Assembly: GCF_022557175.1 (NCBI RefSeq)
Contig: NZ_CP092915.1
Location: 1,178,001-1,242,000 of the forward strand
DNA length: 64,000 bases
Reading direction: 5' to 3'
Source: Mycolicibacterium sp. YH-1
GTDB lineage: Bacteria; Actinomycetota; Actinomycetes; Mycobacteriales; Mycobacteriaceae
The notes beneath the pieces are model-generated. The model ran no database searches. It was not told the DNA's origin and worked only from the letters and a program-made list of their open reading frames with translations. Of the stretch, positions 17,431-25,929 are shown one piece after another. The first letter of the stretch is position 1; the number at the start of each line of letters is the position of its first letter. Both the position numbers and the translations under genes were made by a program.

Positions 17431-17859
17431 TCATCCCGAAAGGAGCTCGCCCCCAAGGGCGGCCAGGGTGACCACCTTGAGCACCTCGCACACGATGTAG
17501 GCGTGGTGTGCGCGTGAGCGGGGTGCGTCCTCACCTGCCAGGACGCGGGTCGAGCGCGCATTGAGCCGGGGCCGCACCAGCAGGAGCTGGACCACGAGCA
17601 CCACGGCTGCTGCCGCCGCGAGGGCAAGAACGAGGTTGGATGGCCTCGCGATGATCAGACACATCGCGATCACCACCGCCCACACGACCTCGACGAGGTT
17701 GAGGGCGCGGAAGACGATGCGTCCGATCGCCAGGCCCACCCGCAAGTCGAGACCCTCCGCGCGAAACTTCAGCGGGGCCTCGATGAAGGAGATGGCCAAC
17801 ACCATGCCCAGCCACACAAAGGTCGCCGCGGCAGCCGCCCGAATTGCGATGTCGGTCAT
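17431..17859 (-). CDS. Small four-helix membrane protein, unknown function
   Basis: A 142-residue protein with four hydrophobic segments (about 8-25, 45-68, 77-97 and 120-138) and a charged loop ARSTRVLAGEDAPRSRAHHA before the last. The FVWLGMVLAISFIEAPLKF opening resembles small actinobacterial membrane proteins related to DUF4149, but I am not certain of the family. The ATG is preceded by GAGGGAA. It lies 19 bp downstream of the DUF4185 gene on the same strand and is likely cotranscribed with it. Confidence 0.7.
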   Translation of the reverse strand: MTDIAIRAAAAATFVWLGMVLAISFIEAPLKFRAEGLDLRVGLAIGRIVFRALNLVEVVWAVVIAMCLIIARPSNLVLALAAAAAVVLVVQLLLVRPRLNARSTRVLAGEDAPRSRAHHAYIVCEVLKVVTLAALGGELLSG

Positions 17860-17878
17860 GATGTTTCCCTCTGATGCC

Positions 17879-19342
17879 CTATGGGAGCACGGTCTTCATC
17901 AGCATGACGTTGTAGGCCGACCACAGTGACAGGTTGTAGTACAGCTCCTTGCCGGTCGACCAGGGGTGCAGCAGCGGCGCGTAGATGCCGCCCGGGATCT
18001 CCGCCGATGAGGCCAGTCGTTGTTCGGGACCCCAGGGGCCCTGCGGAGCCGGTGCCGTCCTCATCACGACGTCATTGCTGGCGCCGTTGCAGTACAGCAC
18101 CAGGTACTGCTTGAGATACGTGTTGTACTGGGCCGACATCTCGCCAACGGGACCCGGGATCACCGGCGTGGCGGCCGCGGGGTTACCCGGGACCCAGGCT
18201 CCGTTGTCGGCGTTCCAGTACTCGTACTTGGTGAGGTCCGGGATGACGTTGGGAGCAACTCGCGCCACGAACGCCGAACCGCCGCGTCCGTTCGGGGTGC
18301 CGAACGTGTAGATATAGGGATCGCCCGGCCCTGGCTTGAGGAACGCACTCATCTGGAAGTTCTCATTCCCTCCTGAAGGAGGGCGGATGGTGCCGGGGTA
18401 CACGCCCCAGTTCTCGCCGTTGTCCTGGGATACCGCGGTCGCCGAGAAGTTCGTCGACCAGGAGCCCGGACTATCCCAGTTCCTGATCGACATGAAGTTG
18501 AGGTACTGGTTTCGCCCAACGGCGATCCCGGCCGTCGGGATGATGCCTGTCTCCTGCGGCGCCTGCCCGATGCTGTTGATGATCTGCTTGGAGATGCCGG
18601 GCCGCCAGATCGGTGAGCCCGAATACTTGTTGGCCACAACGCCGTCCGGCACCGCAACCGTCTTCGACAGTGAGCCGTCCTGGCTGCGGAACAGCGCGTT
18701 GTATCGCCACTGCTTGCCGGGGATGCCGCAGTAGCCGTTCGTGTCGCCGAATGCCATGAGCACCTGGCGGTTGGCGGGATCGCCGTTGTCCCACATGATC
18801 CCGAGGTCGGTCCCTGTGACTGCGAAGCGCTTGATGGTCTCGTTCGGGCTGTCAGGTCCGGTCACCCAGCCGACGATCGCCGTGCCGGGCGGTGCGGACG
18901 GCACCGGTTGCGCTGCCGGCGCCGGCTCAGCCTGGACTGGGGCAGGAGCCGGTTGGGCCTGTTGGTTGGCCGCGCCGCCGGGATTGGTTGGGACGACGGC
19001 CGCCTGCTGTTGCACCTGCTCGGCCTGCGTGGCTGGCGTGGACTTCGGTATGAGCGCCTTGAGGATGGCCAGTGGCAGCTGGCCCAGCTTGGGGGTGGGC
19101 GCTGCGTCGTTCGCGCCGACGGGCTTGTGCCCTATCGGGCGCTGGAAGGGGGCGAGCGCGGATGGGCTCGGAATCTGCACGGCCTGATTGGGAAGTGGCT
19201 GAGCTGCAGCTGAAGCGCCCTGGCAGGGCTCCGCGGAGGCTGGAGCGGCCATGCCGATCGCTACGCATAGCCCGGTGACGAGCGTGGTTGCCATCGACAT
19301 CGATGCCATCGACATCGAGGTGATTCGCTGACGCGACGACAT
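17879..19342 (-). CDS. Secreted DUF4185 protein, candidate endo-D-arabinanase
   Basis: A 487-residue secreted protein. The ATG has AAAGG 7 nt upstream. A signal peptide with an unusual repeated MSMASMSMATT start ends at ASA. A Pro/Ala/Gln-rich linker runs to about residue 150, then a DUF4185 domain (GWVTGPDSPNETIKRFAVTGTDLG..., MWDNGDPANRQVLMAFGDT, NKYSGSPIW, ENFQMSAFLKPG, GGIYAPLLHPW). I recall that DUF4185 was shown in mycobacteria to be a glycoside hydrolase family (GH183) cleaving the D-arabinan of arabinogalactan/LAM; this is from memory. The linker is like those used to span the cell wall. A wall-remodelling role is therefore likely but not proven for this copy. Confidence 0.85.
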   Translation of the reverse strand: MSSRQRITSMSMASMSMATTLVTGLCVAIGMAAPASAEPCQGASAAAQPLPNQAVQIPSPSALAPFQRPIGHKPVGANDAAPTPKLGQLPLAILKALIPKSTPATQAEQVQQQAAVVPTNPGGAANQQAQPAPAPVQAEPAPAAQPVPSAPPGTAIVGWVTGPDSPNETIKRFAVTGTDLGIMWDNGDPANRQVLMAFGDTNGYCGIPGKQWRYNALFRSQDGSLSKTVAVPDGVVANKYSGSPIWRPGISKQIINSIGQAPQETGIIPTAGIAVGRNQYLNFMSIRNWDSPGSWSTNFSATAVSQDNGENWGVYPGTIRPPSGGNENFQMSAFLKPGPGDPYIYTFGTPNGRGGSAFVARVAPNVIPDLTKYEYWNADNGAWVPGNPAAATPVIPGPVGEMSAQYNTYLKQYLVLYCNGASNDVVMRTAPAPQGPWGPEQRLASSAEIPGGIYAPLLHPWSTGKELYYNLSLWSAYNVMLMKTVLP

Positions 19343-19521
19343 GTCACAACCTTTCGGAACAGGACGCGGCGATGACGTCGGCAGTAGGCTGAAGTGACGC
19401 TAGTGATCAATGTGGCCTTTGTGGCCTGTGATGCGTGATGGGTACACACCCGTGACCGTGTCGAGACCGCTAGATCGCACCGGCGATCAGCCGCGGGCAG
19501 GCGTGTGCCTATGGTCGAGCG

Positions 19522-20238
19522 GTGACGATCACCTATGACGATGCGCTGCGCGAACGGATCCGCGGGCACCTGGCGGGCCATGACCGCCGCGCCGTGACCG
19601 ATCCGTCGAAGCGGCACGCGGCCGTCGCGGTGGTCCTGGTCGACTCCGAGGTCGGTGAGGACAGGGTGGACCCGGCGCCGGTGGACGACTGGATCGACGG
19701 GCGTCCGATGGGGTCGGGCCTCGACGGGCGGATGATCGACGTGTCGGGTGGCGCCGCCTTCTTCCTGTGCCGCAGGGCATCCCGCCTGACATCCCACGCC
19801 GCGCAGTGGGCGCTGCCCGGCGGCCGCGTGGACCCGGGCGAGACCGTGATCGAGGCCGGCCTGCGGGAACTGGACGAGGAACTCGGCATCAGGTTGCCGG
19901 AGTCGGAAGTGCTCGGCCTGCTCGACGACTACCCGACGCGGTCGGGGTACGTCATCACCCCGGTGGTCATCTGGGGCGGCGGACGCCTTGATCCCCGCCC
20001 GGCACCCGACGAGGTGGTGGCGGCGTACCGGGTGGGCCTGCACCAGCTGCAACGCGAGGATTCACCGCGGTTCGTCAGTATCCCGGAGAGCCCGCGTCCC
20101 GTCGTGCAGATCCCGTTGGGAAACGACCTCATCCACGCGCCGACGGGCGCCGTGCTGCTGCAACTGCGGTGGCTGTGCCTGGAGGGGCGCCATGATCCGG
20201 TCGACGAACTCGAGCAACCGGTGTTCGCCTGGAGGTAG
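19522..20238 (+). CDS. NUDIX hydrolase (CoA pyrophosphatase-like)
   Basis: A 238-residue protein with a complete Nudix box: GRVDPGE followed by seven residues and RELDEELGI (GX5EX7REUXEEXGU) around residues 98-121. The preceding AAFFLCRRASRLTSHAAQWA stretch and the C-terminal ITPVVIWGG resemble the CoA pyrophosphatase (NudL/YeaB) group, so a nucleoside diphosphate-linked compound such as CoA is the probable substrate. The start is the GTG at 19522; the nearby ATG at 19511 is in another frame. It converges with the tRNA-Arg gene. Confidence 0.88.
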   Translation: MTITYDDALRERIRGHLAGHDRRAVTDPSKRHAAVAVVLVDSEVGEDRVDPAPVDDWIDGRPMGSGLDGRMIDVSGGAAFFLCRRASRLTSHAAQWALPGGRVDPGETVIEAGLRELDEELGIRLPESEVLGLLDDYPTRSGYVITPVVIWGGGRLDPRPAPDEVVAAYRVGLHQLQREDSPRFVSIPESPRPVVQIPLGNDLIHAPTGAVLLQLRWLCLEGRHDPVDELEQPVFAWR

Positions 20239-20309
20239 GCTCCCACGCCCGTCGAGACTGCAGTCAGATCGCCAATCGGTCCACATTCACGATCTGGCAG
20301 CAGTTTCGT

Positions 20310-20325
20310 TGGCTGCGGCCAGCCA
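20310..20325. terminator. Short hairpin between NUDIX gene and tRNA
   Basis: TGGCTG and CAGCCA form a 6-bp stem with a 4-nt loop, about 70 bp past the NUDIX stop and downstream of the convergent tRNA gene. No T run follows. Confidence 0.25.
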
Positions 20326-20350
20326 TCACGCCGACGCAAAAATACGAACT

Positions 20351-20426
20351 TGGTGCCCCCGGCATGATTCGAACATGCGACACCGGCTTTAGGAGAGCCG
20401 TGCTCTATCCCCTGAGCTACGGGGGC
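20351..20426 (-). tRNA. tRNA-Arg (anticodon CCT), CCA encoded
   Basis: The reverse strand folds as a full cloverleaf: acceptor GCCCCCG/CGGGGGC, D arm GCTC...GAGC with AGGGGATA loop, anticodon stem CGGCT/AGCCG with loop CTCCTAA (anticodon CCT), variable GTGTC, T arm GCATG TTCGAAT CATGC, discriminator A and a genomically encoded CCA. It reads AGG arginine codons. Confidence 0.97.
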
Positions 20427-20482
20427 GGACCGGATGGCAGCTTACCGAAGTCCGGCCACCTCCGTGTTTCCGGTGCCCGGCC

Positions 20483-21304
20483 TCAGCGCAGCTCGGCGAT
20501 CACCTTCGCGAACGCCTCGGCGTGCGGCTGCTGCACGATGATGTAGGTGACGCCGTAGGTGTCCCGGTAGCCGCGGATGGTTTCGGCGATGTCCTTGACC
20601 GACCCCGACAAGACCCCTGGCGTGCGCAGCAGCTGCTCGTCGGACAGCTCCGGCAGGAACCGTCGCGTGATGGACAGGTCGGGAACGCCCGAGTCGTCGA
20701 TCGGCATCGCCGTGATCGCGATGTTCAGCTCCAGCGAGTCGAACCGATCACCGGCCGCGTTCCGCACGAAGGAGACGCGCTCGGCGAGCGGGTCGCCACC
20801 ATCGCCGGCCGGGTCACCACCGGTCAGCCCGATGATCTGTGCGCGCTGGGCGGCGATGGTCAGCAGCTTGTCGCCATTGCCTGCGATGAGGATCGGCACC
20901 TCGGGAGTGTGCTGGCCCAGGTAGTCGACGATGCGGCCGAGGTGGGCGACGCGTTGGCCCGCGGTCGGATACGGGATCTCGGCGGCCTCGAACTCCTCGC
21001 GGACGTATCCGGCGCCCAGCCCGAGTTCGAGCCGTCCCGCGCTGAGGTCGGTCAGCGCGGTGACGTCACGGGCCAACAGTGCCGGCTTGTAGAAGCCGGC
21101 ATTGAGCACGAATGTCCCGACGTGCAGCGTCTCGGTGGCGGCCGCCGCGGCCATCATTGTCGGAAACGGTGCAGGGGCGCCGAGATGATCGGGCACGTGC
21201 AGAACGTCGTATCCCATGTCCTCTGCGCGCCTGGCCCAGTCCTGAACCGCGGACAGTCGACTGGCGGCGTGCAACCCGAACCCGAACCGAAACTCCTTGG
21301 CCAT
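20483..21304 (-). CDS. LLM class F420-dependent oxidoreductase
   Basis: About 273 residues of the luciferase-like monooxygenase fold, of the short F420-linked subtype common in mycobacteria. Signatures are FGFGLHAASRL at the N-terminus, AEDMGYDVLHVPDHLG after strand 1, TLHVGTFVLNAGFYKP, GRLELGLGAGYVREEF and VPILIAGNGDKLL. These positions bind the deazaflavin cofactor; F420 rather than FMN is inferred from the subfamily. The substrate is unknown. Start is ATG 21304 (a GTG directly precedes it at 21307). It is divergent from the attenuator-led glutamate-cysteine-ligase-like gene. Confidence 0.9.
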   Translation of the reverse strand: MAKEFRFGFGLHAASRLSAVQDWARRAEDMGYDVLHVPDHLGAPAPFPTMMAAAAATETLHVGTFVLNAGFYKPALLARDVTALTDLSAGRLELGLGAGYVREEFEAAEIPYPTAGQRVAHLGRIVDYLGQHTPEVPILIAGNGDKLLTIAAQRAQIIGLTGGDPAGDGGDPLAERVSFVRNAAGDRFDSLELNIAITAMPIDDSGVPDLSITRRFLPELSDEQLLRTPGVLSGSVKDIAETIRGYRDTYGVTYIIVQQPHAEAFAKVIAELR

Positions 21305-21338
21305 CACACGAGGCTAGATGCCAGGCCGCCCGGGATGT

Positions 21339-21366
21339 TTGAACTCGAGTACACCGGGGCATTAAT
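21339..21366 (+). promoter_or_regulatory. Candidate promoter for the leader/GCS2 transcript
   Basis: TTGAAC at 21339-21344 and ATTAAT at 21361-21366 are separated by 16 bp and lie about 45 bp upstream of the leader peptide ATG. This is a plausible SigA-type -35/-10 pair, read by eye only. Confidence 0.35.
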
Positions 21367-21410
21367 GCTGCCGAGCTGAGAGCACTGATCTCCAGCAAGG
21401 AGCCAACACC

Positions 21411-21464
21411 ATGATCCGACCCGCTGTGAGTACCCGGCGGGTCGGATCGATTTTCCGGCCATGA
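21411..21464 (+). CDS. Leader peptide ORF (17 aa) upstream of GCS2 gene
   Basis: An ATG with a strong AAGGAG site 8 nt upstream opens MIRPAVSTRRVGSIFRP. Its TGA overlaps the ATG of the next gene (ATGA at 21461-21464). The ribosome site belongs to this small frame and the downstream gene has no good one of its own, so expression of the main gene probably depends on translation of the leader. Four of the 17 codons are Arg. It also spans the hairpin at 21413-21448. Confidence 0.6.
   Translation: MIRPAVSTRRVGSIFRP
21413..21454 (+). promoter_or_regulatory. Attenuator-like hairpin inside the leader ORF
   Basis: GATCCGACCCGC (21413-21424) pairs perfectly over 12 bp with GCGGGTCGGATC (21437-21448) around a 12-nt loop and is followed by GATTTT. 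The stem is strong and GC-rich with a short T run, 12 nt before the structural gene start. Ribosome movement on the leader would melt it. Confidence 0.6.
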
Positions 21465-22561
21465 CCGACATTCCGACATTCGGCGTCGAGGAGGAGTTCC
21501 TGCTCGTCGAACCCGACACGGGCGACCCCGTCGCACTCAACCGCGCGACTGCCGAGCGTGCCGCCACGCGCGGGGTCGAGCTGCAACTCGAGCTGACCAG
21601 CTGTCAGGTCGAGACGACGTCGTCCGTGGCGACGACGCGCACCGAGCTGCGTGAGGAGCTGAGCCGGTTACGCCGGATCGCGGCGGAGTCGGCACAGGAC
21701 GCAGGTGCCCGAATGCTTGCCGTGGGGTTACCGCCGACGCTGCCGCAGGACTTCCCCCTCACCGACACCCCGCGCTACCGCGAGATCGGGGAGAAGTTCG
21801 GCATGATCGCCCATGAGCAGGGGATCTGTGGCTGCCATGTCCATGTCGCCGTACCCAGTCGCGAGGTGGCGGTCCAGGTCGGTAACCGGCTGCGTCCCTG
21901 GCTGCCTCTGTTGCTGGCGCTGACCGCGAACTCGGCGATCTACCGCAACGCCGACACCGGGTATGCGAGCTGGCGGAGCGTGCTGTGGGCGCGGTGGCCC
22001 AGTGCCGGGCCCCCGCCGCACTTCGACTCGATTACCGACTTCGACGCGACGGTGCAGATGATGCAGGACGCGGGCGCGATGCTCGATGACGGCATGGTCT
22101 ATTGGGACGTTCGGCCGTCGGCCAACTTCCCGACCATCGAGGTGCGTGTTGCCGACGTGCCCGCGACGGTCGCCGAGTCGGTGCTCCTGGCCAGCCTGGT
22201 CCGGGCCGCTGTGATGACCGCACTCGACGACGAGCGGCGGGGTGAGCCCACGCCGCCGTTGACCGCACACGCTCTGCGCGCCGCGTATTGGAAGGCGGCC
22301 CGGGACGGCATCGATGGCGACTCAGTCGACCTGGCCGACACGCACGCCGTGCGGCCCACGGGGGAACTGCTCGACGCTTTCGTCGATCGGTTGAGTCCGG
22401 CGCTGCAGACCATTGGCGACCTGGAGTTCGTTCGAGCCGAGGTGGCCCGCGTCGTGGCCACCGGGAACGGCGCCTCCCGTCAGCGTCGGGCGTATCGCAG
22501 GAATCGGGACGTCGCAGATGTCGTTGAGGCGGCCGCCGCCGCGACGCTGGAGGGCGTGTGA
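21461..22561 (+). CDS. Carboxylate-amine ligase, GCS2/YbdK family
   Basis: A 366-residue ATP-grasp-like ligase of the glutamate-cysteine ligase type 2 (YbdK) family. Evidence: FGVEEEFLLVEPDTG at the N-terminus (acidic metal-binding cluster), QLELTSCQVETTSS, CGCHVHVAVPSRE in the middle and DVRPSANFPTIEVRVADVP near the C-terminus. E. coli YbdK has weak gamma-glutamylcysteine synthetase activity. Mycobacteria use mycothiol and ergothioneine, so the true substrates of this group (I recall Rv0433 in M. tuberculosis) are uncertain. The start codon overlaps the leader ORF stop. Confidence 0.88.
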   Translation: MTDIPTFGVEEEFLLVEPDTGDPVALNRATAERAATRGVELQLELTSCQVETTSSVATTRTELREELSRLRRIAAESAQDAGARMLAVGLPPTLPQDFPLTDTPRYREIGEKFGMIAHEQGICGCHVHVAVPSREVAVQVGNRLRPWLPLLLALTANSAIYRNADTGYASWRSVLWARWPSAGPPPHFDSITDFDATVQMMQDAGAMLDDGMVYWDVRPSANFPTIEVRVADVPATVAESVLLASLVRAAVMTALDDERRGEPTPPLTAHALRAAYWKAARDGIDGDSVDLADTHAVRPTGELLDAFVDRLSPALQTIGDLEFVRAEVARVVATGNGASRQRRAYRRNRDVADVVEAAAAATLEGV

Positions 22562-22566
22562 CCCAC

Positions 22567-23286
22567 TCAGGCCAACGGCAGTTCGGCGAACACCGGGCTG
22601 GTGGGCTGCGTTGATCCGGTACCGGGTTCGACCGTGAACGCGAGCGCGGTGGAGTCGCCGAGATCGGGCAGCACCGCGGTGGTCGACGGTGCGACCGCCG
22701 CCTGATCCATGGTGCCCGCCGAGCGCGCGCCGTCGGCGCCGACGAGCCACATCTGATAGACCGAGCCCGTCGCTGGCGGTTCGACATTGTTCATCACCAG
22801 CACGCCGGCATTGCGGTCGCGCGAGAACACGACCGTCGCCGTGCCGCCGGTGGGGATGGCACCCGACACGGTCCGCACATCTGGGGCCGCGAAGATCTGC
22901 TCGGCCGTCGACACCGTGGGCGCGGGACGCAGGGCGATGCCCACACCGACCGCGCCAAGGCCGACGACAAGGGCTGCTGCTGCGGCGAGCGCGACGGTGC
23001 GCCACCTCGAAGGTGGTGCGGTCGTGGCGGGTGTCACCGCGGGCGTGCTCGCGATCGCCGCGAGCAGCTGGCTGCGCAGATGCCCGGGAGGCTCCACCGC
23101 GGTGGCCGCCGATACCACCGCCATCGTCTCGCGGACCGCTCGCACCTCCTCGGAGAAGGCGCGCGCGATGAGTGGTGGCGACTCGGACAGCAGCTGTTCG
23201 ATCTCGGCCTGCTCGGCGGCTGATACTGCGTGCAGGGCGTAGGGGGTGGCCCGCGTCATGAGGTCTTGATGTGTCGGCTCCGTCAC
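22567..23286 (-). CDS. rskA: Anti-sigma-K factor RskA
   Basis: About 239 residues. The GTG at 23286 overlaps the sigK stop by 4 nt (GTGA), and family similarity begins there. The N-terminal cytoplasmic part ([20 protein letters not shown]) is the anti-sigma domain that holds SigK, followed by one membrane helix around 96-118 ([20 protein letters not shown]). An extracytoplasmic RskA domain contains the [20 protein letters not shown] and [18 protein letters not shown] signatures. In M. tuberculosis RskA is cleaved by regulated intramembrane proteolysis to free SigK. Order and overlap with sigK match that locus. Confidence 0.93.
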   Translation of the reverse strand: MTEPTHQDLMTRATPYALHAVSAAEQAEIEQLLSESPPLIARAFSEEVRAVRETMAVVSAATAVEPPGHLRSQLLAAIASTPAVTPATTAPPSRWRTVALAAAAALVVGLGAVGVGIALRPAPTVSTAEQIFAAPDVRTVSGAIPTGGTATVVFSRDRNAGVLVMNNVEPPATGSVYQMWLVGADGARSAGTMDQAAVAPSTTAVLPDLGDSTALAFTVEPGTGSTQPTSPVFAELPLA

Positions 23287-23864
23287 GGCACCCCCAAACA
23301 AGTGCGCAGTCCCCGGATCGCATCTCTCATCCGTGACTTGATTGTCGCAAGGTTTGCCGCCAAGCGGTTGGACACCTGGACGTAGGTCAGGCCCTCGTAA
23401 TACGCGAGCTGGATGCACTCCCGCTGCACATCGGTCAGCGAGTCCAGGCACGCGGTGACCTGCCGGCGCTCGTCGAGGTGGATCACGGCCTCGGCCACCT
23501 GATCGGCAGGCACGTCCACGGTTGCGGCACCGTAGCGGGAATCACGTTGGCTGGCCGCCTGCTCGGAGCGCACGCGGTCAACGGCACGACGGTGGGCGAG
23601 TGTCATCAGCCACGCGAGCGGCGAGCCGGCGGTGGGGTCGTATCCCGAGGCGTTATTCCATACCTGCAGGTAGACGTCCTGGGTGGTCTCCTCGCTGTAG
23701 CCGGGGTCCCGCAGCACGCGGGTAACCAGGCCGAACACCCGGGCACGGGTGTTGTCGTAGAAGGCGGCGAATGCCTCGACGTCGCGTTGTGCCACCCGGC
23801 GCAGCAATGCGTCGAGGTCAGCCGTCACAATCGGTAGCCTAGCGGCGAAGCCGAGCAAAGTCAC
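23283..23864 (-). CDS. sigK: ECF RNA polymerase sigma factor SigK
   Basis: A 193-residue ECF sigma factor closely resembling Sig[14 protein letters not shown]...AFAAFYD at the N-terminus, region 2 with [15 protein letters not shown] and the [15 protein letters not shown] segment, then region 4 with [19 protein letters not shown] and [16 protein letters not shown]. Two GTG starts are possible (23864, two bases after the preceding stop, or 23825); the shorter one resembles the tuberculosis N-terminus more closely. In M. tuberculosis SigK drives the mpt70/mpt83 antigen genes and its own operon. None of those antigen genes is in this window. Confidence 0.95.
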   Translation of the reverse strand: MTLLGFAARLPIVTADLDALLRRVAQRDVEAFAAFYDNTRARVFGLVTRVLRDPGYSEETTQDVYLQVWNNASGYDPTAGSPLAWLMTLAHRRAVDRVRSEQAASQRDSRYGAATVDVPADQVAEAVIHLDERRQVTACLDSLTDVQRECIQLAYYEGLTYVQVSNRLAANLATIKSRMRDAIRGLRTCLGVP

Positions 23865-23866
23865 AG

Positions 23867-24649
23867 TTATCGAGATCTAGGTGGGCGTGGTACGAAAAAC
23901 GATGTGCGGGACTGGTATTGGCGAAATCCCGGTCGATCGGCCATGAACTTCTCGGTGCGGCGGGCTCCTGTCGCGTAGACCAGGAAGTAGGTCATGGCGA
24001 CGGGCGAGAGCACCGTCGTCAGCGACACCGCACCGGCGATGCTGATCAGCCAGAGCCCCCACCACACCGTGGCATCCCCGAAGTAGTTGGGATGCCGCGT
24101 CCACGCCCACAGGCCGCGGTCCATGATCTCGCCCTTGTTGGCGGGGTCGGCCTTGAATGCCTTGAGCTGGTGATCGCCGACCGCTTCGAACAGCACTCCG
24201 ATCAACCACACGATGACGCCACAGATCAGCACGGGGACTAGCGCGGGCGGGGTGGGACCAAGCGTCGCCGACAACTGCAGTGGCAGCGACACGAACCACG
24301 TCGCGACCGCCTGTATCAGGAAGATCTTGCGCAGCACGGTTGGCGCCGAGAAGTCGCCCTTGAGCAGCGCGGCGTAGCGGGGGTCCTCACCCTTGCCCCT
24401 CGACTTGCTCACCATGTGCCACGCCAGGCGCAGGCCCCACACCGCGACGAGGCCGAGTAGCAGCAGCCGCCGCATCAGGTCACCTGTGCCGATGGAAGCG
24501 GCAACGGCGGCCACGACGACGAAGCTCGCACCCCACGTCACGTCGACGACGTTGTAGCGCCCGATCCGGCGGCCGATGAGGAAGGTGAGCCCGTAGGCCA
24601 CGAGCACGACAGCGAGCGATACCGCGCTGATGACAATGAAGTTCGTCAT
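23867..24649 (-). CDS. DUF1295 membrane protein (steroid 5-alpha-reductase-like fold)
   Basis: A 260-residue integral membrane protein of the DUF1295 family, related to isoprenylcysteine methyltransferases and steroid 5-alpha reductases. Visible are RRIGRYNVVDVTWG near the N-terminus, LRLAWHMVSKSRGKGEDPRY, and the conserved C-terminal WAWTRHPNYFGDATVWWGLW, which binds the nucleotide or cofactor in the fold. About six to seven hydrophobic segments are present. The ATG at 24649 overlaps the ufaA1 stop (ATGA). It is a conserved member of the sigK operon (Rv0446c by memory). The reaction is unknown; lipid modification together with UfaA1 is a reasonable guess. Confidence 0.9.
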   Translation of the reverse strand: MTNFIVISAVSLAVVLVAYGLTFLIGRRIGRYNVVDVTWGASFVVVAAVAASIGTGDLMRRLLLLGLVAVWGLRLAWHMVSKSRGKGEDPRYAALLKGDFSAPTVLRKIFLIQAVATWFVSLPLQLSATLGPTPPALVPVLICGVIVWLIGVLFEAVGDHQLKAFKADPANKGEIMDRGLWAWTRHPNYFGDATVWWGLWLISIAGAVSLTTVLSPVAMTYFLVYATGARRTEKFMADRPGFRQYQSRTSFFVPRPPRSR

Positions 24650-25929
24650 CGGTCTGATCCGCCCGAACCCGTTGGCGCGAAAGTCCATTGGTAGACGTCG
24701 AGGTAGCCCGACCGGAAGCCCGCCTCGGAGTACGCCAGATACAGCTCCCACATACGCTGAAAGACGTCGTCGAAGCCCAGCGCGGTCACCGCCTCGTGAC
24801 GCTCCCCGAACCGTTCGCGCCACAACCGCAGCGTCTCGGCGTAGTGGGGTCGCAGCGAGCGCATGCCGACGGTCCGCAGACGTGTCTGGCGCTCGGTGAT
24901 GCCGAGGATGGCCTCCGTGGACGGGATCAGGCCGCCCGGAAAGATGTACTTCTGGATCCAGGTATAGGTGTTGCGGGAGGCCAACATTCGGTCGTGTGGC
25001 ATCGTGATGGCCTGGACCGCGACCCGCCCTCCCGGCGCGACGAGCCGGTCGAGGGTCTGGAAGTACGTCGGCCAGAACCGGTATCCGACCGCCTCGATCA
25101 TCTCGACCGAGACCACGGCGTCGTACCGGCCCTCGACCTCGCGGTAGTCCTGGAGTTCGATGGTGACCAGGTCGGACAGGCCGGCTTCCGCGACGCGCTG
25201 TCGCGCGAGGCGTTGCTGCTCGGCCGACAGCGTTATCGAGTGCACGTGGGCACCGCGAGACGCGGCCCGGATGCACAGCTCGCCCCAGCCCGTGCCGATC
25301 TCCAGGACGCGACTGCCTGCGCCAACGCACGCCGCGTCGAGCAGGCGGTCGATCTTGCGCCGCTGAGCCTCGGGCAGTTGCTCCCAGACGGGCGTCCCGG
25401 TGTCGAACAGGGCGCTCGAGTACGTCATGGTCTCGTCGAGGAAGTGCCCGAACAGGTCATTGGACAGGTCGTAGTGCTCGGCGATGTTGTTACGGGCCTG
25501 CTTGAGACTGTTGTACATCGAACGGGGATGGCGAACCACAGCTAGTGGCCTAAGGCGTTGCAGGGCAGGCGGAATCAGGTCGGCGACCGAGTTGGCGAAC
25601 ACAGTCATCAGCTCGGCGAGGTCGGTGGAGTCCCACTCGCCGGCCATATAGGCCTCACCGAACCCGATCAGGCCGAACCGGCCCACCCTGCGGGCCAGGC
25701 TCTGCGGATCGTGGATGACCATGGTCGGCAAGGTCGGATCGGCGGCGCCGACGATCGTGCCGTCTGGGTATTCCAGCCGTAGCGCCAGCCGGGCGGCGGC
25801 CCGTCGCAGCAGCCCATCCGCGATGCGCCCGTACACAAGGCTGCGTACGCCCCGCGGACTTCGCGCGACGGCCGGCCAACGGTCCGAAATCGCAGCGGCA
25901 CCGATACTTCCGGTGATGTCGGTGGTCAC
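24646..25929 (-). CDS. ufaA1: Cyclopropane-fatty-acyl-phospholipid synthase UfaA1
   Basis: Start GTG 25929, overlapping the stop of the DUF1365 gene (GTGA), gives 427 residues, the length I recall for UfaA1. Features: an N-terminal lipid/SCP-like region with GRFGLIGFGEAYMAGEWDS, then NNIAEHYDLSNDLFGHFLDE (family hallmark), MTYSSALF, the SAM loop RVLEIGTGWGE at 207-217, SVEMIEAVG with the active-site Glu, KYIFPGGLIPS and a C-terminal SEAGFRSGYLDVYQW. It transfers a methylene or methyl group from SAM to unsaturated acyl chains of phospholipids. It is distinct from the shorter mycolate enzymes such as the one at 8.6 kb. Part of the sigK operon. Confidence 0.93.
   Translation of the reverse strand: MTTDITGSIGAAAISDRWPAVARSPRGVRSLVYGRIADGLLRRAAARLALRLEYPDGTIVGAADPTLPTMVIHDPQSLARRVGRFGLIGFGEAYMAGEWDSTDLAELMTVFANSVADLIPPALQRLRPLAVVRHPRSMYNSLKQARNNIAEHYDLSNDLFGHFLDETMTYSSALFDTGTPVWEQLPEAQRRKIDRLLDAACVGAGSRVLEIGTGWGELCIRAASRGAHVHSITLSAEQQRLARQRVAEAGLSDLVTIELQDYREVEGRYDAVVSVEMIEAVGYRFWPTYFQTLDRLVAPGGRVAVQAITMPHDRMLASRNTYTWIQKYIFPGGLIPSTEAILGITERQTRLRTVGMRSLRPHYAETLRLWRERFGERHEAVTALGFDDVFQRMWELYLAYSEAGFRSGYLDVYQWTFAPTGSGGSDR

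Noticed and set aside
23867..25330. Long 487-residue frame covering the DUF1295 gene and reaching into ufaA1
   Set aside because: The first 220 or so residues are the out-of-frame reading of ufaA1 and match nothing; the real protein starts at the ATG at 24649, overlapping the ufaA1 stop.
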